A DNA stretch of 64,000 bases from assembly GCA_905160935.1 (NCBI GenBank), contig CAJHZI010000294.1:599501-663500 (forward strand), read 5' to 3'. Under the pieces are notes generated by a model. It did no database searches and was not told where the DNA came from. It worked only from the letters and a program-made list of their open reading frames with translations. Shown here in pieces: positions 10,634 through 23,203 of this stretch. The position numbers and the translations under genes are program-made. This DNA comes from Enchytraeus crypticus. Taxonomy: Eukaryota; Annelida; Clitellata; Enchytraeida; Enchytraeidae. Positions within the stretch are counted from its first letter, which is position 1, and each line of letters starts with the position of its first letter.

Positions 10634-12034
10634 GAGTGGACAAGGAGCTATCTGGTTTATATCAAACAAATTGATAAACAATTCGTTTAAGTAGTATAGT
10701 CATATGATCTACTGAGCGCTCTGATTCTTCAGCTCAATTAGAAATTGGAAATTAGGGGGTGTGTTTTATAAACTAGAGAATTATTAGGATTTGTTTTTAC
10801 CAAGTTTAAAATTATGAAGTCGTGTTTCTATTAAGATTAAAATTATGAGGACGCGATTTTATCAACTAGAGAATTATGAGAATGTGTTTTTATCTAGTAC
10901 AACACTTTGAGGGCGTGTTTTTGTCTAGTTTAAAATTACGAATGTATGTTTGAAACAAATAAAAATATTATTACAAAGGCGCCAAATTATTTCGGACAGT
11001 TAAATTATTTATACAAGTTCTGCAACTCGTAAAAGAATTACAATAAAATAATACAGTAAAGGCAAAAGTTATAAAATAATAAACTAATTTGAATAGGATT
11101 AAGTTGAAAACTTTTGTGCGAATGATTGATGCAAGTAACTCGCATTTTACTCAGTTTTTCTGTAACTTTGACCTAATTAGTCAGAATGAAATAGTTTGCT
11201 AAATTATTTATTATATTTAGAATGAATCATCTGGTGAGAACCCCCTGCTGCTCTTAATAACAATGAATCATTTAGTTTGTCAAAAACTAGTTTGACCTAC
11301 TTACAATTGCTCTACTGATATTTCGGGCTAATTAGTAACATCCACTTAAGTCTCATATCGGGCTAATTAGCAACATCTGGTTGTCACATGACGTACTACG
11401 CGAGAAAAATCGGTCTACTCGGGCTAATTAGTAACATCCAACATTTACTTGAGTGCTATAATCACGTGACACATACATCCACTAATACTTCAGGCTAATT
11501 AGTACGGGCAAGCATGTGTGTGTGTGTGTGTGTGTGGGCGGATTAACTAGGTCAGCGCTTGATTCATTAATGCACTTAGGGGTCAAAGGTCAATTTTTTT
11601 CTAGTTCATACTTATATATAACTACGAACATGCATTTAAAGAGAAACTAAGCCAAATTAATTGGACTACACTACTAAATACAGACAAGTCAGAGCCTCAG
11701 AATGATGCAAACCTTTGCTACAACAAGTTCAATGAGACAATTTATGATATTTATAATGAACCTTACCCACTAACTAAAGTCTCTCGAAGAACATACAGAG
11801 ATAAAAAATAGCTTTCATACTAATTAAAAAGGCTTTGCGATGAAAAAAATAAACAACATAAAAAATAGATTCAAAATCGTACTGAGCTTGACTTGAATAA
11901 ATTCAAAATATTAAGGAATATATGATAAGAAAGCCAGTGGTCATGATGGATACAGTGCTATACTGATAAAGGAAGTTAGATTTCTATCAATTAAGCCTCT
12001 ACTTTACATCTATAACTTACCATTATCTAGTGGT

Positions 12035-12641
12035 GTGGTCCCTGAACTATTTAATATAGAAAAAGTAATTCCAGTGTTTAAAAAGGGACAAGTAACCGAT
12101 CCATCCAATTATCGACCAATTTCTCTCTTAAGTGTATTTAATAAAATTCTTGAAAAACTAGTCTTTAGACGACTAAATAATTTTTTTAATAAGTATAATG
12201 TATTCTATGAAAATCAATTTGAATTTAGACATAATCATTCCACTATGCTTGCGGTTCTGAACTCGACAGATTTCTATTATGAAAGCCTAGATTCTGGAAA
12301 CCTTGTGCTAGGGCTATTCATCGATTTTCAGAAGGCATTTGACACGGTAAACCATTCGATACTAATCGATAACACTGCATCACTATGGAATAAGAGGTCA
12401 AATGAACAAATGGACAATGAACTGTTTAAAAAATCGTCCTCAATATGTATATGTAAATAACACCAGCTCTGAGATGCAAATGAACAATTGTGGGGTTCCA
12501 CAAGGTAGCATTTTAGATCCTCTATTATTTCTTATTTATATTAATGACATGGCAAATGCTCTATGGGAAATACAAATGGGAAATTACAAATTAAATTTTG
12601 AAACTAGTGCAAGTCAACAGAAAAATAACATAAAAACATAA
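12035..12641 (+). pseudogene. LINE ORF2 reverse transcriptase, frameshifted
   Basis: NYRPISLLSVFNKILEK, FIDFQKAFDTVNHSIL (catalytic motif A with its aspartate) and NNCGVPQGSILDPLLFLIYI (motif B) occur in order, with a frame change near 12400-12460. The YADD motif is missing on this strand and appears in the inverted segment at 12675-13560. Confidence 0.8.
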
Positions 12642-12674
12642 ACTTGTGGGATAAAGCAAAAGAAAGGAAATTAG

Positions 12675-13560
12675 CTATTTCATATTCACAACGTGTTCCT
12701 TAATTTTCCTTAAATAAATATTGGTGGAACTGATTTCCTGTATGTTTTGAGGGAGCATATTCCACAAATGGGAACATATGTAACTGGTAGTTCTTTTTCC
12801 ATAGTTAGTATTTGTATAAGGTTTGTATAAACTCAATGGTTTCCTCATATTATAATGGGTAAGGGTACTGGCGAAACTAATCTTGTCTGTGAACATTTTT
12901 GGTACTTTTTCCGGGCTAGGAATACATAGATGAGCAAGTTTCAATAGCTTAAAATTACACAGTTGACGTAGAGGAAGTGAATTTACTATTTCATATAGTT
13001 CAGAAGTTTTAGTTGTTAATTTTTTCTTAAATAGAATTCTTAGTATAGAATTATTCATGGTTATCAAATTACTGAAGTGAGTGGAGTAGGTATTTCCATA
13101 AATTTCAATGCAATACTGAATCTTACTATGAATAAAAGAGTAGTAAAGTTTTTTGAGGCAGTGCTTTGGTAAGAAATCACGAACATTATATAAAATACTG
13201 ATAAAACCTTTTTGTCTACTACATGCCATATCAACGTGGAGTTTCCAAGTAAGGTTTTCATCGAGTATTACACCTAGATATTTAACTTTAGATGCTCAAG
13301 AGATCAGGACACTATCTAACAAGACTTCAAGCTTTTTGCGGTATACTATACCTTTGGTTTGCTTTGTGAATAATCATATAGCATGTTTCATCTAAATTTA
13401 TGCAAACTTTGTTAGCATCGCACCAAACTTTAAGTCTTTTAAGACACATATTCGCATTTTCTTTACTATTAAATACACTTTTTATTTTTCTTTTCGAGCT
13501 CATTAACACATTTACCGGCAATAAAAATATTAACATCGTCTGCATAACTTAGGTAGATAT
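12675..13560 (-). pseudogene. Inverted LINE RT/C-terminal segment
   Basis: Reading from 13560 downward there is YLSYADDVNIFIAGKCVNEL (the RT catalytic YADD), then a thumb/C-terminal region with HCLKKLYYSFIHSKIQYCIE and LWNMLPQNIQ, ending at a stop at 12675. It supplies what the plus-strand LINE at 12035-12641 lacks, suggesting one element with an inverted 3' part. The order is not that of simple twin priming. Confidence 0.75.
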
Positions 13561-14126
13561 GGCATGACTGTTGTTTCAGCGATACCAGTTTTGTAACAAG
13601 AGCGACTTGATTTCCAACATGCCCCATTTAATCGTAAGGGTAAACAAAGCCCCTTTGTCATATGTGTATTTAATAGTAATTTCTGTAATTTCAGATTTAT
13701 TTCATGATATTCGGCCTCTAAACGGTTTTAAGATGATGTATTGTTGCGCATTTGTGTATACAAATTACAGAAATGCGGAAACTAAAGAACGGGGAATTTC
13801 CTTTAAGAGATTTGAAAGAAAATTTGTTTGCATTTTGTATTATAAAAATATACATCTAATTAATAGGAATTCGTTTCAAATAATATTTTGTCATGACGTT
13901 ATATTGGATAGATGTGACCATAAACACACATCTTCTAAAGTGTTTCATTATCGTTCAAAAGCTTTAAAAATGTTCAAAAACTTATGCCTGTAAATAACGA
14001 TCAACTGATATTGTTTACCTCTGGCTAGCAAAAATAGTTGTTGGTATCCCTGCAATTCTTGAACACAATGTTTACAATGGTTGAGATTGCTTTTGACACT
14101 TCTATGGTTTTTCTTTATTCTATGGG
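13561..14126 (+). repeat. Dispersed ~570 bp repeat, partner of 2068-2657
   Basis: A 140-codon frame (13571-13993) includes RNSFQIIFCH and KVFHYRSKALKMF, matching the inverted copy at 2.1-2.6 kb. It ends at CTTTATTCTATGG. No known protein family is recognised. Confidence 0.65.
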
Positions 14127-14225
14127 GGGAATTATTTTAACCGCTTCATTTTTTAAACTTTAAACTAAAGGTCTATATTTATCTTAGTTTTTTTTAGCTC
14201 AGGGCCCTATACAGCCCTGTGAATT
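14127..14225 (+). mobile_element. LINE-alpha 3' tail
   Basis: Contains the variant CAGGGCCCTATACAGCCCTG hairpin and preceding A/T-rich leader of the 3' UTR seen at 4820 and 58.1 kb. Severely 5'-truncated. Confidence 0.65.
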
Positions 14226-14754
14226 TAAAAGTATAATAGTTATACTATGGATTTATTTATGTAATAAATATAGCCTATGTACAGAATCATGTCTAATTTT
14301 TTCGATAAACCATATTGCTATTCACTGTGTAAATAATTTCTATGATGTTGGATGCTATTTTCTCATTAAGAAAGCTGTGCATAACAAGTTTGTTGACGTG
14401 CATATTTAATACGCTCAATCAAGATTATTCTATAGCGAAACAAATTAATAACTTCACAAAAGGCAATGCCTTATCCATCCACACCTTAGACCTTTATAGC
14501 ATATATAGCTTTGAATAGCATAATAACTTCTGAGGTGTCTTTCCGTTGCTTCTTCAGTTTTGCTTAGTCGTCTCTTACAACACGAGCAGGTAACGGTTTG
14601 TTGATTCTTTCAGCCTCTAGGGCGTATCACGGGAAATAGTAATAACAATAGCGTTATAATAGCGCTGAAAATTTATTTTATTAAAATTTCTTATCACACA
14701 TAAATAATTACAAACTAGTCAATAACTATGACAATATGATAAAATAGAGATAGT
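14226..14754. other. AT-rich spacer with a scrap of repeat C
   Basis: Near 14560-14640, TCGTCTCTTACAACACGAGC and GGCGTATCACGGG resemble the end of repeat family C. No gene is seen. Confidence 0.45.
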
Positions 14755-14960
14755 TTACTAAAGGAGGTCATAGAAGGTAGAATGGAAAGACAAGAGAAGC
14801 AGAGGCCGACCGACAATTACGAATGTTAGATGATGTAAAGATCCACTCGTATGTGAACATGACGAAGAAAATGAAAGACAGAGAAGATTGGAGGCATTAT
14901 ACACCATGGACTTGTCAGTATACAGTGAACTAAGAGAAAGAGAGATAGAAAAATGTCAAT
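14755..14960 (+). mobile_element. LINE-D 3' end fragment
   Basis: The plus-strand translation contains KEVIEGRMERQ and LDDVKIHSYVNM, then the GGAGGCATTATACACCATGG tail and an imperfect GA-rich end, as in the other LINE-D copies. Confidence 0.65.
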
Positions 14961-15089
14961 TGTAATAATATATTAGCCTAGTATTAACTATTAGGTACAT
15001 GGTTATGAGATTTCCGAGATATGCAAAATAGTAATTCTACATAATTAATTATAGTATCATTAGGATTATTCATCAAAATACACATTATT

Positions 15090-16580
15090 ACAGGCCTACT
15101 ACAAGAGGTACAACTACAGTTGAAGATGAGAATATTGAACAGGGTGAAATATCCATGCAAGAAGTAGAAGCTGCTATAAGGAAATTGACGAACAATAAGG
15201 TTCCAGGAGAAGAACACATAACATAGGAGTTATTAAAACATGGGTCAACTGTTGCAATAAATAAATTAGACACCTTGTTCTACACCATTCGGAACACAAT
15301 AAGCATACCCTAAGAGTTGGAGGAGGGGAGCAATTGTTAAGCTGCCCAAAATGGAAGATTTGAGTAATTGCAATAATTGGAGAGGTATAACATTGCTATC
15401 AATACCAGGAAAAGTCTTCTGTTATGCAATACTTGAAAGAATGAAAATAGAAATAGACAAAAATTAAGAGAACATCAAACTGGCTTCTTGAGCAATAGAC
15501 TATACAACGAACCATGACTTCAAACAAGCCTTTGATAGTATTCATAGAGACACTTTATAGAAAACAACAAGAAGCTATGGAATTCCTGAGAAATTTACCA
15601 AGTTGTTTAAGTTGTTATATGAGAATTCCTCCTCCAATATAAAAACACCAACAAGGGTCACTGACTCTTGCAATATTTTGACAAGAGTTAGACAAGGATA
15701 TATATTGTCGCCTTTCCTTTTCTACTAATGACTGATTTTGTATTGAGAAAATATTTCGATGAAAGAGAATGGAGAATAAATTTGGGTCTTAGGAAATTAA
15801 CTGACCATGATTTTTCGGACGGTCTAAGCCTTGCTAACAAACAATATGCAACAACTTCAAGAATGACAACTGCTTTAGAAGAACACGCTTCAAAAGTTAG
15901 ATTAAGAATTAGCTCTGAAAGAAATCCTCACAGCTTGAGTTTCGGACATATACCATAACAGTTAATCAGAGGGAGGTTGAAGGAGTAAAGAGTTAACGTA
16001 ACTAGGCAGTACAATATAACAAAACGGATCAATTGAAAAAGACTTGGAATGTAGAATCGGTAAGGCATATGATGTATTTCAAAGACTACAACATTTTTTG
16101 AAAAGTAATAGAATTGTTGTGGGACTTCAGAAGAAAATTTATTCAACCATTGTCTTGATGTATGCGTGCGAAAACTGGGAAAGTACTAATAAATAAAACA
16201 CAAAAATTAACAGTTTTCAACAAAGATTCCTCAGAAGAATCCTAAAAATTCATTATTGGGAGCACATCAAAAATGAAACAGTACTTGAAAGGGTTGGAGA
16301 ACGAAAATTATATAAAGTTTCGTAAAGAAGGGTAAGGTTCTTGGGTCACGTATTAAGATTGTCTGATGATAGATATGCAAAGACTGCAATGAATTGGAAA
16401 CCAAGCCAAGAAAAAAGGAAAAGAGGAAGACCTACAAGTACTTGGTTCAGCACGATCAACAAATATTTTAAAACTCTAAACATTCAAAGGGAAGATGCCG
16501 TGATAGTTGCTGAAGACAGAAAAGAATGGAGGAATGTTACTGCCCTATGTTCTTTTCAGAACGCAAGGAACTGATGATGA
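15090..16580 (+). pseudogene. Decayed LINE reverse transcriptase
   Basis: Fragments in several frames give KLTNNKVPG near 15185, NNWRGITLLSIPGKVFC near 15375, the FKQAFDSIHR motif-A region near 15520 and a GHVLRLSDDRYAKTA-KRKRGRPTSTW C-terminal block at 16341-16574. Many stops are present. It lies just downstream of the AFF-like gene, on the opposite strand. Confidence 0.7.
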
Positions 16581-16684
16581 TGATAGACCGTAGATAACTA
16601 CAAAACAATAAAAATAATTAGCCTATATACAATATTGAGGATGTTACACACAAATTACTTACAAATTCTCAATTTTTTTATATA

Positions 16685-16800
16685 TTAACTATGGAGAGCT
16701 CGAAGTCGGTTCAGACATTCTTTAGCGTAAGCAATGAGCTTTGCTGATGTTGAGTTAGTATTTAGCTCACCGTACATCAGGTTAATACCTTCAAAGAAAT
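16685..16800 (-). CDS. AFF-like host gene, terminal coding exon
   Basis: The acceptor CTGACTTTTTCAG ends at 16801. The exon then encodes FFEGINLMYGELNTNSTSAK and KECLNRLRALHS, followed by TAA at 16687-16685. The first two bases complete a codon begun in the exon at 17630-17883, so phases agree. The helical pattern 'FF..L......N....LI.Y....L..LR' matches the very end of the AF4/FMR2 C-terminal homology domain. AFF proteins scaffold the super elongation complex that stimulates RNA polymerase II. Confidence 0.8.
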
Positions 16801-17629
16801 CTGAAAAAGTCAGAAAAATATAAGTTACGATTAAATAAGAAACAGCATGTCATAAAGCAATGATTGTAAACATAAAGCATTCCCATTGTAAGCATTCCCT
16901 TAGATCCAAATCCCTAATGTTTATTAACTGAACGGCTCAATGTTAGAATGCTCACATCTAGAAGAATGGTCAATTTTTTAACTGAATCTGAACTCTAACC
17001 TCTCAATCTCAAGGCGACGCTCTACTAATGTAGCATACGATAAATAAATTTAAAAATTTCTTATATATGTATATGAAAAAGGTGCTTCTAATAAAGTCCT
17101 AAACGTTGTCAATATAGGCCTACACTGTTTAAAGTGAATAGAATCGGCCAAAGGCTAATATTCAACAAAAACGCTCTGTTTAATTTTAACATTTAGCATT
17201 GAAAATATGATGTTGCGAAGAAATTTTAATAAATAAGGGGTCTAATTGCTAGAAATTTAGTCGACAAATGAGAGAGCTATATTTCGCATTGTGGCACTGC
17301 TATAAAATGTCCATATAATTATAATGGGCATATGAATTTAAATTGATAGCGAACAAATGACAGTTTTAATTAACTTAATTATTAAAGAATCATAAATATG
17401 ACGTTGTGGCGCTCAGCGTTACTTAAGACATACAAACAGGCAGAAATGGCTTTTTATAATAGACATTATAAGTATGACGATATGACGTAAGCATTATTTC
17501 AGACAGACATAACTAGCTCATCGTATTTATAACGGCAATTGAATGATGACATCGTTAATTATTATGACGACATTGGGATGATGACAATAGGCTAATGATA
17601 ATGGTATGATGATAACGGGATGCACTCAC

Positions 17630-17883
17630 CACTGTGTTCCGCAGACAAGGCAGTGGCTCTGTCATGAGCCTCATGGCTTCTCTGCAGCGGATGCAGAGCC
17701 ATCGCATACCGCTTGACAGACGGCAGTAATTCTGACGTGCAATTCAGCAAATTCTGGCAGTGCCTCACGTCGGCACTGCCAGAATTTGATGTTAAGACAT
17801 CATCCAGGATTAGCTTCGCCTTCAGAGATTCCTGTTTCAGAGTCGTGTACTGTTGAAAGTACAGGAACGACTGAAGGCGATAG
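17630..17883 (-). CDS. AFF-like host gene, penultimate exon
   Basis: The exon begins after TATGTTGCAG and ends at the donor GTGAGTGCA. It encodes YRLQSFLYFQQYTTLKQESL, matching the 'CYRCQSLLYxxxFxLKK' helix of the AFF C-terminal homology domain, then a serine/cysteine linker and HEAHDRATALSAEHS, equivalent to the 'WEQAExLTxxN' helix. The entry and exit phases fit the neighbouring exons at 20818-20915 and 16685-16800. In vertebrate AFF proteins an extra helical segment precedes this point. It may be a missed exon or a real lineage difference. Confidence 0.8.
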
Positions 17884-18252
17884 CTGCAACATAATACGAC
17901 AGATTGCATTTAATAGTATAAAATAACCCTGTAGAGTTCACATACACAACACACCACAAGCACAGGCAACAGAAAAAAACACAAACTAAATATGAACTAT
18001 GGTGAACTTGAGAAAAATAAGAAAAATAATTATAATAGGTGAACTTGTGCATACAATATAGGCATGGGTATAATTTTGAGATGAGATTAAAAATAAAAAT
18101 AAAATAAGAAGAAGAAGATCAGTTGAGATAGTAGGCATCTATTAAGTATTTACGTAGATTTATATTAAGCGAGTTAAAGGTCTTAGACGAGGGTACACTA
18201 TATGGTAAGGGTAGACAATATCTAGGACCATGCAGTGTTGTATTCTTCGCGG

Positions 18253-19250
18253 CTACAAGTTCTGAAATTTGGTATAGTGTATCCTGGCAGGTTTATAAAG
18301 TTCCAAATACGACAAAGGCACTATCCAATAACAGCGAATAATTTTAACATAAAGGCAGATCATTATGAGTATATCATTTATATTTTTATACAAAAATAAG
18401 CAATAGAAGAATTTATTAATATCAGATATCTTTAATATTATCAAATCTGTAAATATATTGTTCGTTTGGATACGATACTCTGCATGCTGAATAATTCGAA
18501 CTGAACGTTTTTGAAGTACTTGATCAAGGTTTTCTAAGCATTGCCCCAGAGAATATTGCAATAATTTAAATGTGGAAAAATTAGACTGTAATACACACTT
18601 AATAAACAATGTTTTTGTAGCTTTGCTTTAATGTGATAGAGTAAACCAATTGATTGAGCTAATTTTAGGGCAATATATGAAATGTGCTATTGGCATGACA
18701 ATTTTTCATCAAAGAAATACTCTTAGAAACTTAGTTTTATCTACTCTAGAACTATTAATGTTATCTTAGTCCAATTATCTGATCTTAGTCTCTTAGCTTA
18801 GTTAATGTGTACAAATATATAGCTTAATTTCTGAGAATTTCAACATTGTTATAGATAACTTATTTGTAATAATGTTGAAATTTTCTGAAATTGAGCTAAA
18901 TTTACATATTTTTGTGTGCATCCAAAAAGGATTTAATTACTTTTTTTATATAAAGGGAGAGCCTGTTCGCCTTAAACCAGTCAGAATTAAAATTCTGTAG
19001 TAACACATGTAGAGTTCATTAATTTCCAGATATCAGAGTTTGCGCAGATAATATTTGTATCATCGGCAAATAATATGAAGGTAAAAAATTTACTAGTTTC
19101 AGACATATCATTTACATAAATAAAAAATAGCAATGGTCCTAACATTGATCCTTTTGGGACACCAAAATGTATAGTCCCATAGTTTGATTCTGAATTATTG
19201 GATATCACACATTGCTTTCTATTGGTTAAATAGCTCCTTGTAAGTGTGTT
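18253..19250 (-). pseudogene. LINE reverse-transcriptase fragment in AFF intron
   Basis: The frame at 19208-18987 has HFGVPKGSMLGPLLFFIYVN and LFADDTNII (motif B and the FADD catalytic centre). The C-terminal part continues at 18609-18253. The frame is open only in pieces. It belongs to the CR1/Jockey-like group, in the same orientation as the host gene. Confidence 0.75.
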
Positions 19251-19631
19251 TGATGCGCCTCAAAAACCATATATTTCCAACTTTTTAAGTAAAATTTCTT
19301 TGTAACTGGAAAAAAATTCCGAAAGCTAAGCACCAAATGTTTTTATATTTTGTGGATGAATATGTGAATAGATTACTACCAATACCATAGCACCATCATT
19401 AATATCATACTACCAAATATCCATCCTTAAAAACATTGAACTAAACTGGAGGTTTAGTCATTCTGAAGGCTCATTCTAGGATTTTGCAAATTTTCTTTAA
19501 TTGTTTATAGTTTTAGCATAAATTAACAACTGATTTAAGCTGATATTAAATTAATAAATTAGCACCTGTTCATCATGAAATATAAATCAACTTACAATGT
19601 GACTAAACTTGTGAAAATAACAATGTAATTT

Positions 19632-19775
19632 TATTTGGCTGAAGCCAATGACGATGCCGGTAAGATATTCGACCGCGAATCAGTAAGTGCGGGGTTCAAA
19701 TCCTCAATTCTCCCGTCACTGACATCGCCTTCCGGTGAGGAAACTGATGTTAACATTATCTTTTTTAACCTTGAA
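19632..19775 (+). repeat. tRNA-derived SINE, family A
   Basis: A box-A-like CCGGTAAGATATTCGACCG and a box B GGGGTTCAAATCC are followed by CCCGTCACTGACATCGCCTT and GAGGAAACTGATGTTAAC. Related copies lie at 33276-33350, 58650-58797 (minus) and, tail only, 52583-52632. Confidence 0.75.
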
Positions 19776-20424
19776 AGTATTTGTTCTAGAAGTCTAGGTG
19801 TGGAGAAAGGTGCATTTGTATTATCTACATGCAACATCTAATATGTAACTCATTTAGTAAATGATCCTTATAGTTAAATTGGTCAATTTCACATTAGCGA
19901 TTTTTGATTTTTCGAGGATCTAATCTATTCAAATATTAGCTAATAGCTACTCCAGTAGTACCTCTGGTGCTCTTTATAGTTGCATTTTTTAAGACCTAAA
20001 ATTATTTCTAACTGTTGAATATCAATTAAAATTAAATCTAAAATCATATGCAGCCTGCCAAGCTAGCTATCATTAGGTCTTTATTTAGTAAAATAGGCTA
20101 ATTACCTTAGTATGATGACAATACTGTGGGGTTTGCTTTTCAATGCGAAAGTACTTTCGCATTGATATCTGCTGAACATCTCTCTGTAAAACATCCATAT
20201 TAAATATTAATAAGAAATATGCAGATTTCATATTTTCACATATTTTAAACTTTACAATCAGTAAGTATTGCATGAAAGGCATCTTCGTTGAATTAATTAA
20301 CAAATTAACTGATTGATTGCACAGACGTTTGAGTGAACTTGAGCATGGCTGAACTGAGCAGAGTTGAAGTATTCAACAATCAGATGTGTATTTTCCACAT
20401 AATCTATTCAATCAACACAACATA

Positions 20425-20712
20425 TCATCATCATCATAATCCTCCCATGGAACCCAGTTTAACTAGGGTCGGGATACAAATAGACTGTCTCAAATCCTCT
20501 TTGCTCTACAACACACCACCAGCCAATCCCCTATTTGAGACTTCCATTCGTTAAAAGTTTTGTAGGAATTTCTGGCGCCTTGGCGCTCACCAACCGAATG
20601 CCCTTTCTGACGTTGGTATGAATCTTAGTGCTTTAATCGCCTTCTACGACACGTGCAGTCACCAGTTGGTCAATTCTTCAAACAACCCGGATACAACACG
20701 GGGAAAATCAAC
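20425..20712 (+). repeat. Interspersed repeat family C
   Basis: It runs from a (CAT)n stretch and CCCAGTTTAACTAGGGTCGG through CACCAACCGAATGCCCTTTC to CGCCTTCTACGACACGTGCA and ends ACCCGGATACAACACGGGG. It shares the full length with 25548-25850. Confidence 0.75.
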
Positions 20713-20817
20713 ACAACATATAAACTTTTCGAATTGACTGTTCAGTTAACATAAGATGTGAACTTTTAAACCTCTGAATTAACAAAAGGATGTATTTCAA
20801 AAAACTTTTAAACATAC

Positions 20818-20915
20818 TTGCTCGTTGTTAAAATCTCCGCTATATTTTTCTTTTTGTCGGAGATAGAGGACAATATGGCCTCTACGTAGAGCAATGCCCT
20901 CTGGTAGTGATCCGA
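20818..20915 (-). CDS. AFF-like host gene, internal exon
   Basis: The exon lies between TTGATTGCAG and the donor GTATGT. It encodes SDHYQRALLYVEAILSSISD and KKNIAEILTTS, matching the helix 'KALNYxEAxLSFI' of the AFF C-terminal homology domain. It starts in phase 0 after the exon at 23631-23691 and ends two bases into a codon that the first base of 17630-17883 completes. It was found by splice sites, phase and pattern. Confidence 0.78.
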
Positions 20916-20932
20916 CTGCAATCAAGCAATTA

Positions 20933-21100
20933 ATCAATAAATCAATAAATCAGGCAATCAATGAGCCACTCAATCAATCAGCTACTTAATCAAAATCAAA
21001 CAGCCATGCGGTCAATCAACCACCCAATCAATCAAACACTTAATCATTCAACTTACCACTCAATCAATCAATTAATCAAACAATCACTTATCAATCTATC
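20933..21100. repeat. Degenerate AATCAATCA tandem repeats
   Basis: (AATCAATC)n-type simple sequence immediately upstream (on the gene strand) of the exon acceptor at 20915. No coding signal. Confidence 0.7.
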
Positions 21101-21584
21101 ACATAGATAATATTTAATCAAGTTTACAATAATACAGAAAGCGGAAGGCAATAAGATTTGAAGAAGACAGTAAGAAATGCTGCAATCTAAATTATGAAAA
21201 TCGTTGAAATACACTGGATTGGAACCTTTAGAAGAGAAAAGGCATAGGAGTGAATTAATTGAAGTATTCAAGATGCTAAATGGATTCAGTAAAATAAATA
21301 AAACAATTCTTTTATTACTTTAAATTTTACACACCGCAGAAAACTTACACATATACAAATAGCAAAACAGAAAGCAATAAACACATGTACACAGCTTAAA
21401 AATACTACTACAGTCTTTATATTGCATTCTAATAATTAATTATTTCAACATAAAAACTAAATATGGCATTCAGAGCAATGACTCTAATGTTATAATTCTA
21501 ATGATCAGATGCAAATTTTGGAAATATTTTGCAAGTATTATGCCGCTATGATGTTTCTAGTCTCTCTTAGTCTCTTAGTGCATT

Positions 21585-22510
21585 GCTACTGGCAGGTCCA
21601 TGGTATATAACGCCTCCACTCTTCTCTGTGTTTCGCCTTCCTCTTCATTTCCACATATGAGTGGGTCTTTAAATCATCTAACATACCTAATCTCGGCCTG
21701 CCCCTGCCTGTTTTTTCTTCCATTCTACCTTATATTACCTCTTTTAATAGACCTTCCCCCCTTAGAATGTTCCTATCCAACTCTTCTTCCTATTTCTTAA
21801 TACATTTATCAACTGTCTATCTGTGCCAAATCTCTCTAGAACTTCCTCATTTGTAGTCTTTTGAGTCCAACTAATCCTCTCCATTTTTCTCCAAATCCAC
21901 ATTTCCAGTGCCTCCAGTTTCATAATATCTTCCTTCCTTAAGGTCCATGTTTCACAACCATACAATAGCGTGGCCCAAACCAAAGTTTTCACTATCGTTA
22001 TCTTTGTATCTTTCTTCAGACTTTTTTAAAATAGTTCTCTTCTATTACCAAAGGCCGCTTTTGCTTGTGCAATCCTATTGCATATTTCGATCTCACATTT
22101 CCCGTCATCGGTTATAGTATGACCCAAATATTTGAAAATCCTTACCTGTTTCAATTTCGTACCATTTATTGTGATATTAACTTCACCTTTGTTCACCTTT
22201 GTGATATTAACTTTACTATTGGACATTCTCATAACCTTCGTCTTTTTTATATTAATCTTCATGCCATATCTCAATGCCGTGTCATTCAGCCTATCCAATA
22301 TCTTCTGCAGTCCAATCTCCCTACTTGCTATCAATCCTTGGTCATCTGCAAATCTTACATCTTGTAACAATTTCCCTCCTACTTTTATTCCTTCTTCCAT
22401 ATCTTCCATGGCTTCCTCCATCATTGCCTCAGCGTAAATGTTAAACAGCAGCGGCGAAATGCTTCAACCTTGTCTTACTCCACGTCCTGTTTCGTCCTGT
22501 TTCTAGTGTA
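21585..22510 (-). pseudogene. LINE-D 3' half with reverse-transcriptase motif
   Basis: The minus strand encodes VRFADDQGLIASREIGLQKI (the catalytic FADD), then RIFKYLGHTITDDGKCEIEI and LLYGCETWTLRKEDI-MEMWIWRKMERISWT blocks typical of endonuclease-reverse transcriptase LINEs. The frame changes near 22025. The 3' end runs into 'ataccatggacctgcc', which in other copies is followed by (GAGA)n. It is inactive and intronic in the AFF-like gene. Confidence 0.8.
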
Positions 22511-23039
22511 TATGTAGCAAAATGACCGTATAGTTAATTCACGGGTAAACCCTATTCTTTTATATTTCTTTTGTTTGCCTAGTTTGTATTTATATGTTGT
22601 CTTATTTTCCTTGCTTGTACTATTGCCACTTGTTTAACTCAAATTATCTTTAAGCGGCGGAAGAAGCCGGTGCAATACATGCTGTTTGTTACTGATGATG
22701 GAGCTAAACAATTGTACATCAGCATCGGCAGCGATATCTGTAAAAGATGGTATTCCATCATAGAAATTACATCTTGTAGCCTTCCTGATTCAGCTTGAAG
22801 GCGCTCTCTATCAGAGGTACAAAGGTAACCTAACCAAAATTGCGATGCAAATTAATTTATAATAGATTTAGAAACGGTGGCATTGTGGTTAGAATTTAGA
22901 CTCTTTGACGTTTAATAATTGATTTGAATTAGAACATTTAGAGAGAACTAGAGGTCACAAATGTAGATCAATTTAATGTAGATTTAGACTTGAGATAAGT
23001 AAGAAATTTCAATCAGAAAGGTGTTAGTGTTTGGAACGG
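22511..23039. other. Intronic spacer
   Basis: No gene or clear repeat is seen. Confidence 0.4.
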
Positions 23040-23203
23040 GCTACCGGATCATAAGCAGAATCCTCCAAGAATGATGGTACATCAAAAGAAATGTTATCGA
23101 TGATTTAAAGATTTAATCGTATGTGGACATGAAGAGGAAAAAGGAAGATTGTGATTAGTGGAGGCGTTATATACCATGGACCTCTCCATAGGCAGTGCAC
23201 TAA

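Larger units (their letters stand above)
9031..11626. mobile_element. 2596-bp palindromic DNA element with ~870-900 bp inverted repeats
   Basis: It begins AGTAGTTATATCTAAG and ends with the inverse ATATAACTACG, flanked by AACATG at 9025-9030 and 11627-11632. Removing the element and one copy restores the LINE frame. The arms run about 9031-9935 and 10755-11626. Each arm holds about four spaced copies of TACTAATTAGCCYGA in its outer part and an array based on AAACACRCCCTCATAAT in its inner part. The unique centre carries a small gene. The 6-bp duplication and AGTAG terminus recall the Polinton at 34344 (AGTAGTATCT), but the family is unknown to me. Confidence 0.85.
7390..12660 (+). mobile_element. 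CR1/Jockey-like LINE, split by a 2.6 kb insertion
   Basis: ORF1-like frames (7390-8133), an APE-type endonuclease (8134-8964) and a reverse transcriptase (11640-12641) lie in order on the plus strand. At 9031-11626 a separate palindromic element interrupts it with target duplication AACATG. Joining the two flanks restores the LINE frame. Downstream, the RT portion carrying YADD is found inverted at 12675-13560, so the 3' end was inverted or comes from a related copy. Frameshifts and stops make it inactive. Confidence 0.8.

Noticed and set aside
12035..13560. Simple twin-priming inversion of one LINE
   Set aside because: In twin priming the 5' part is inverted before a forward 3' end. Here the 3' part is the inverted one, so another rearrangement or a second copy is needed.
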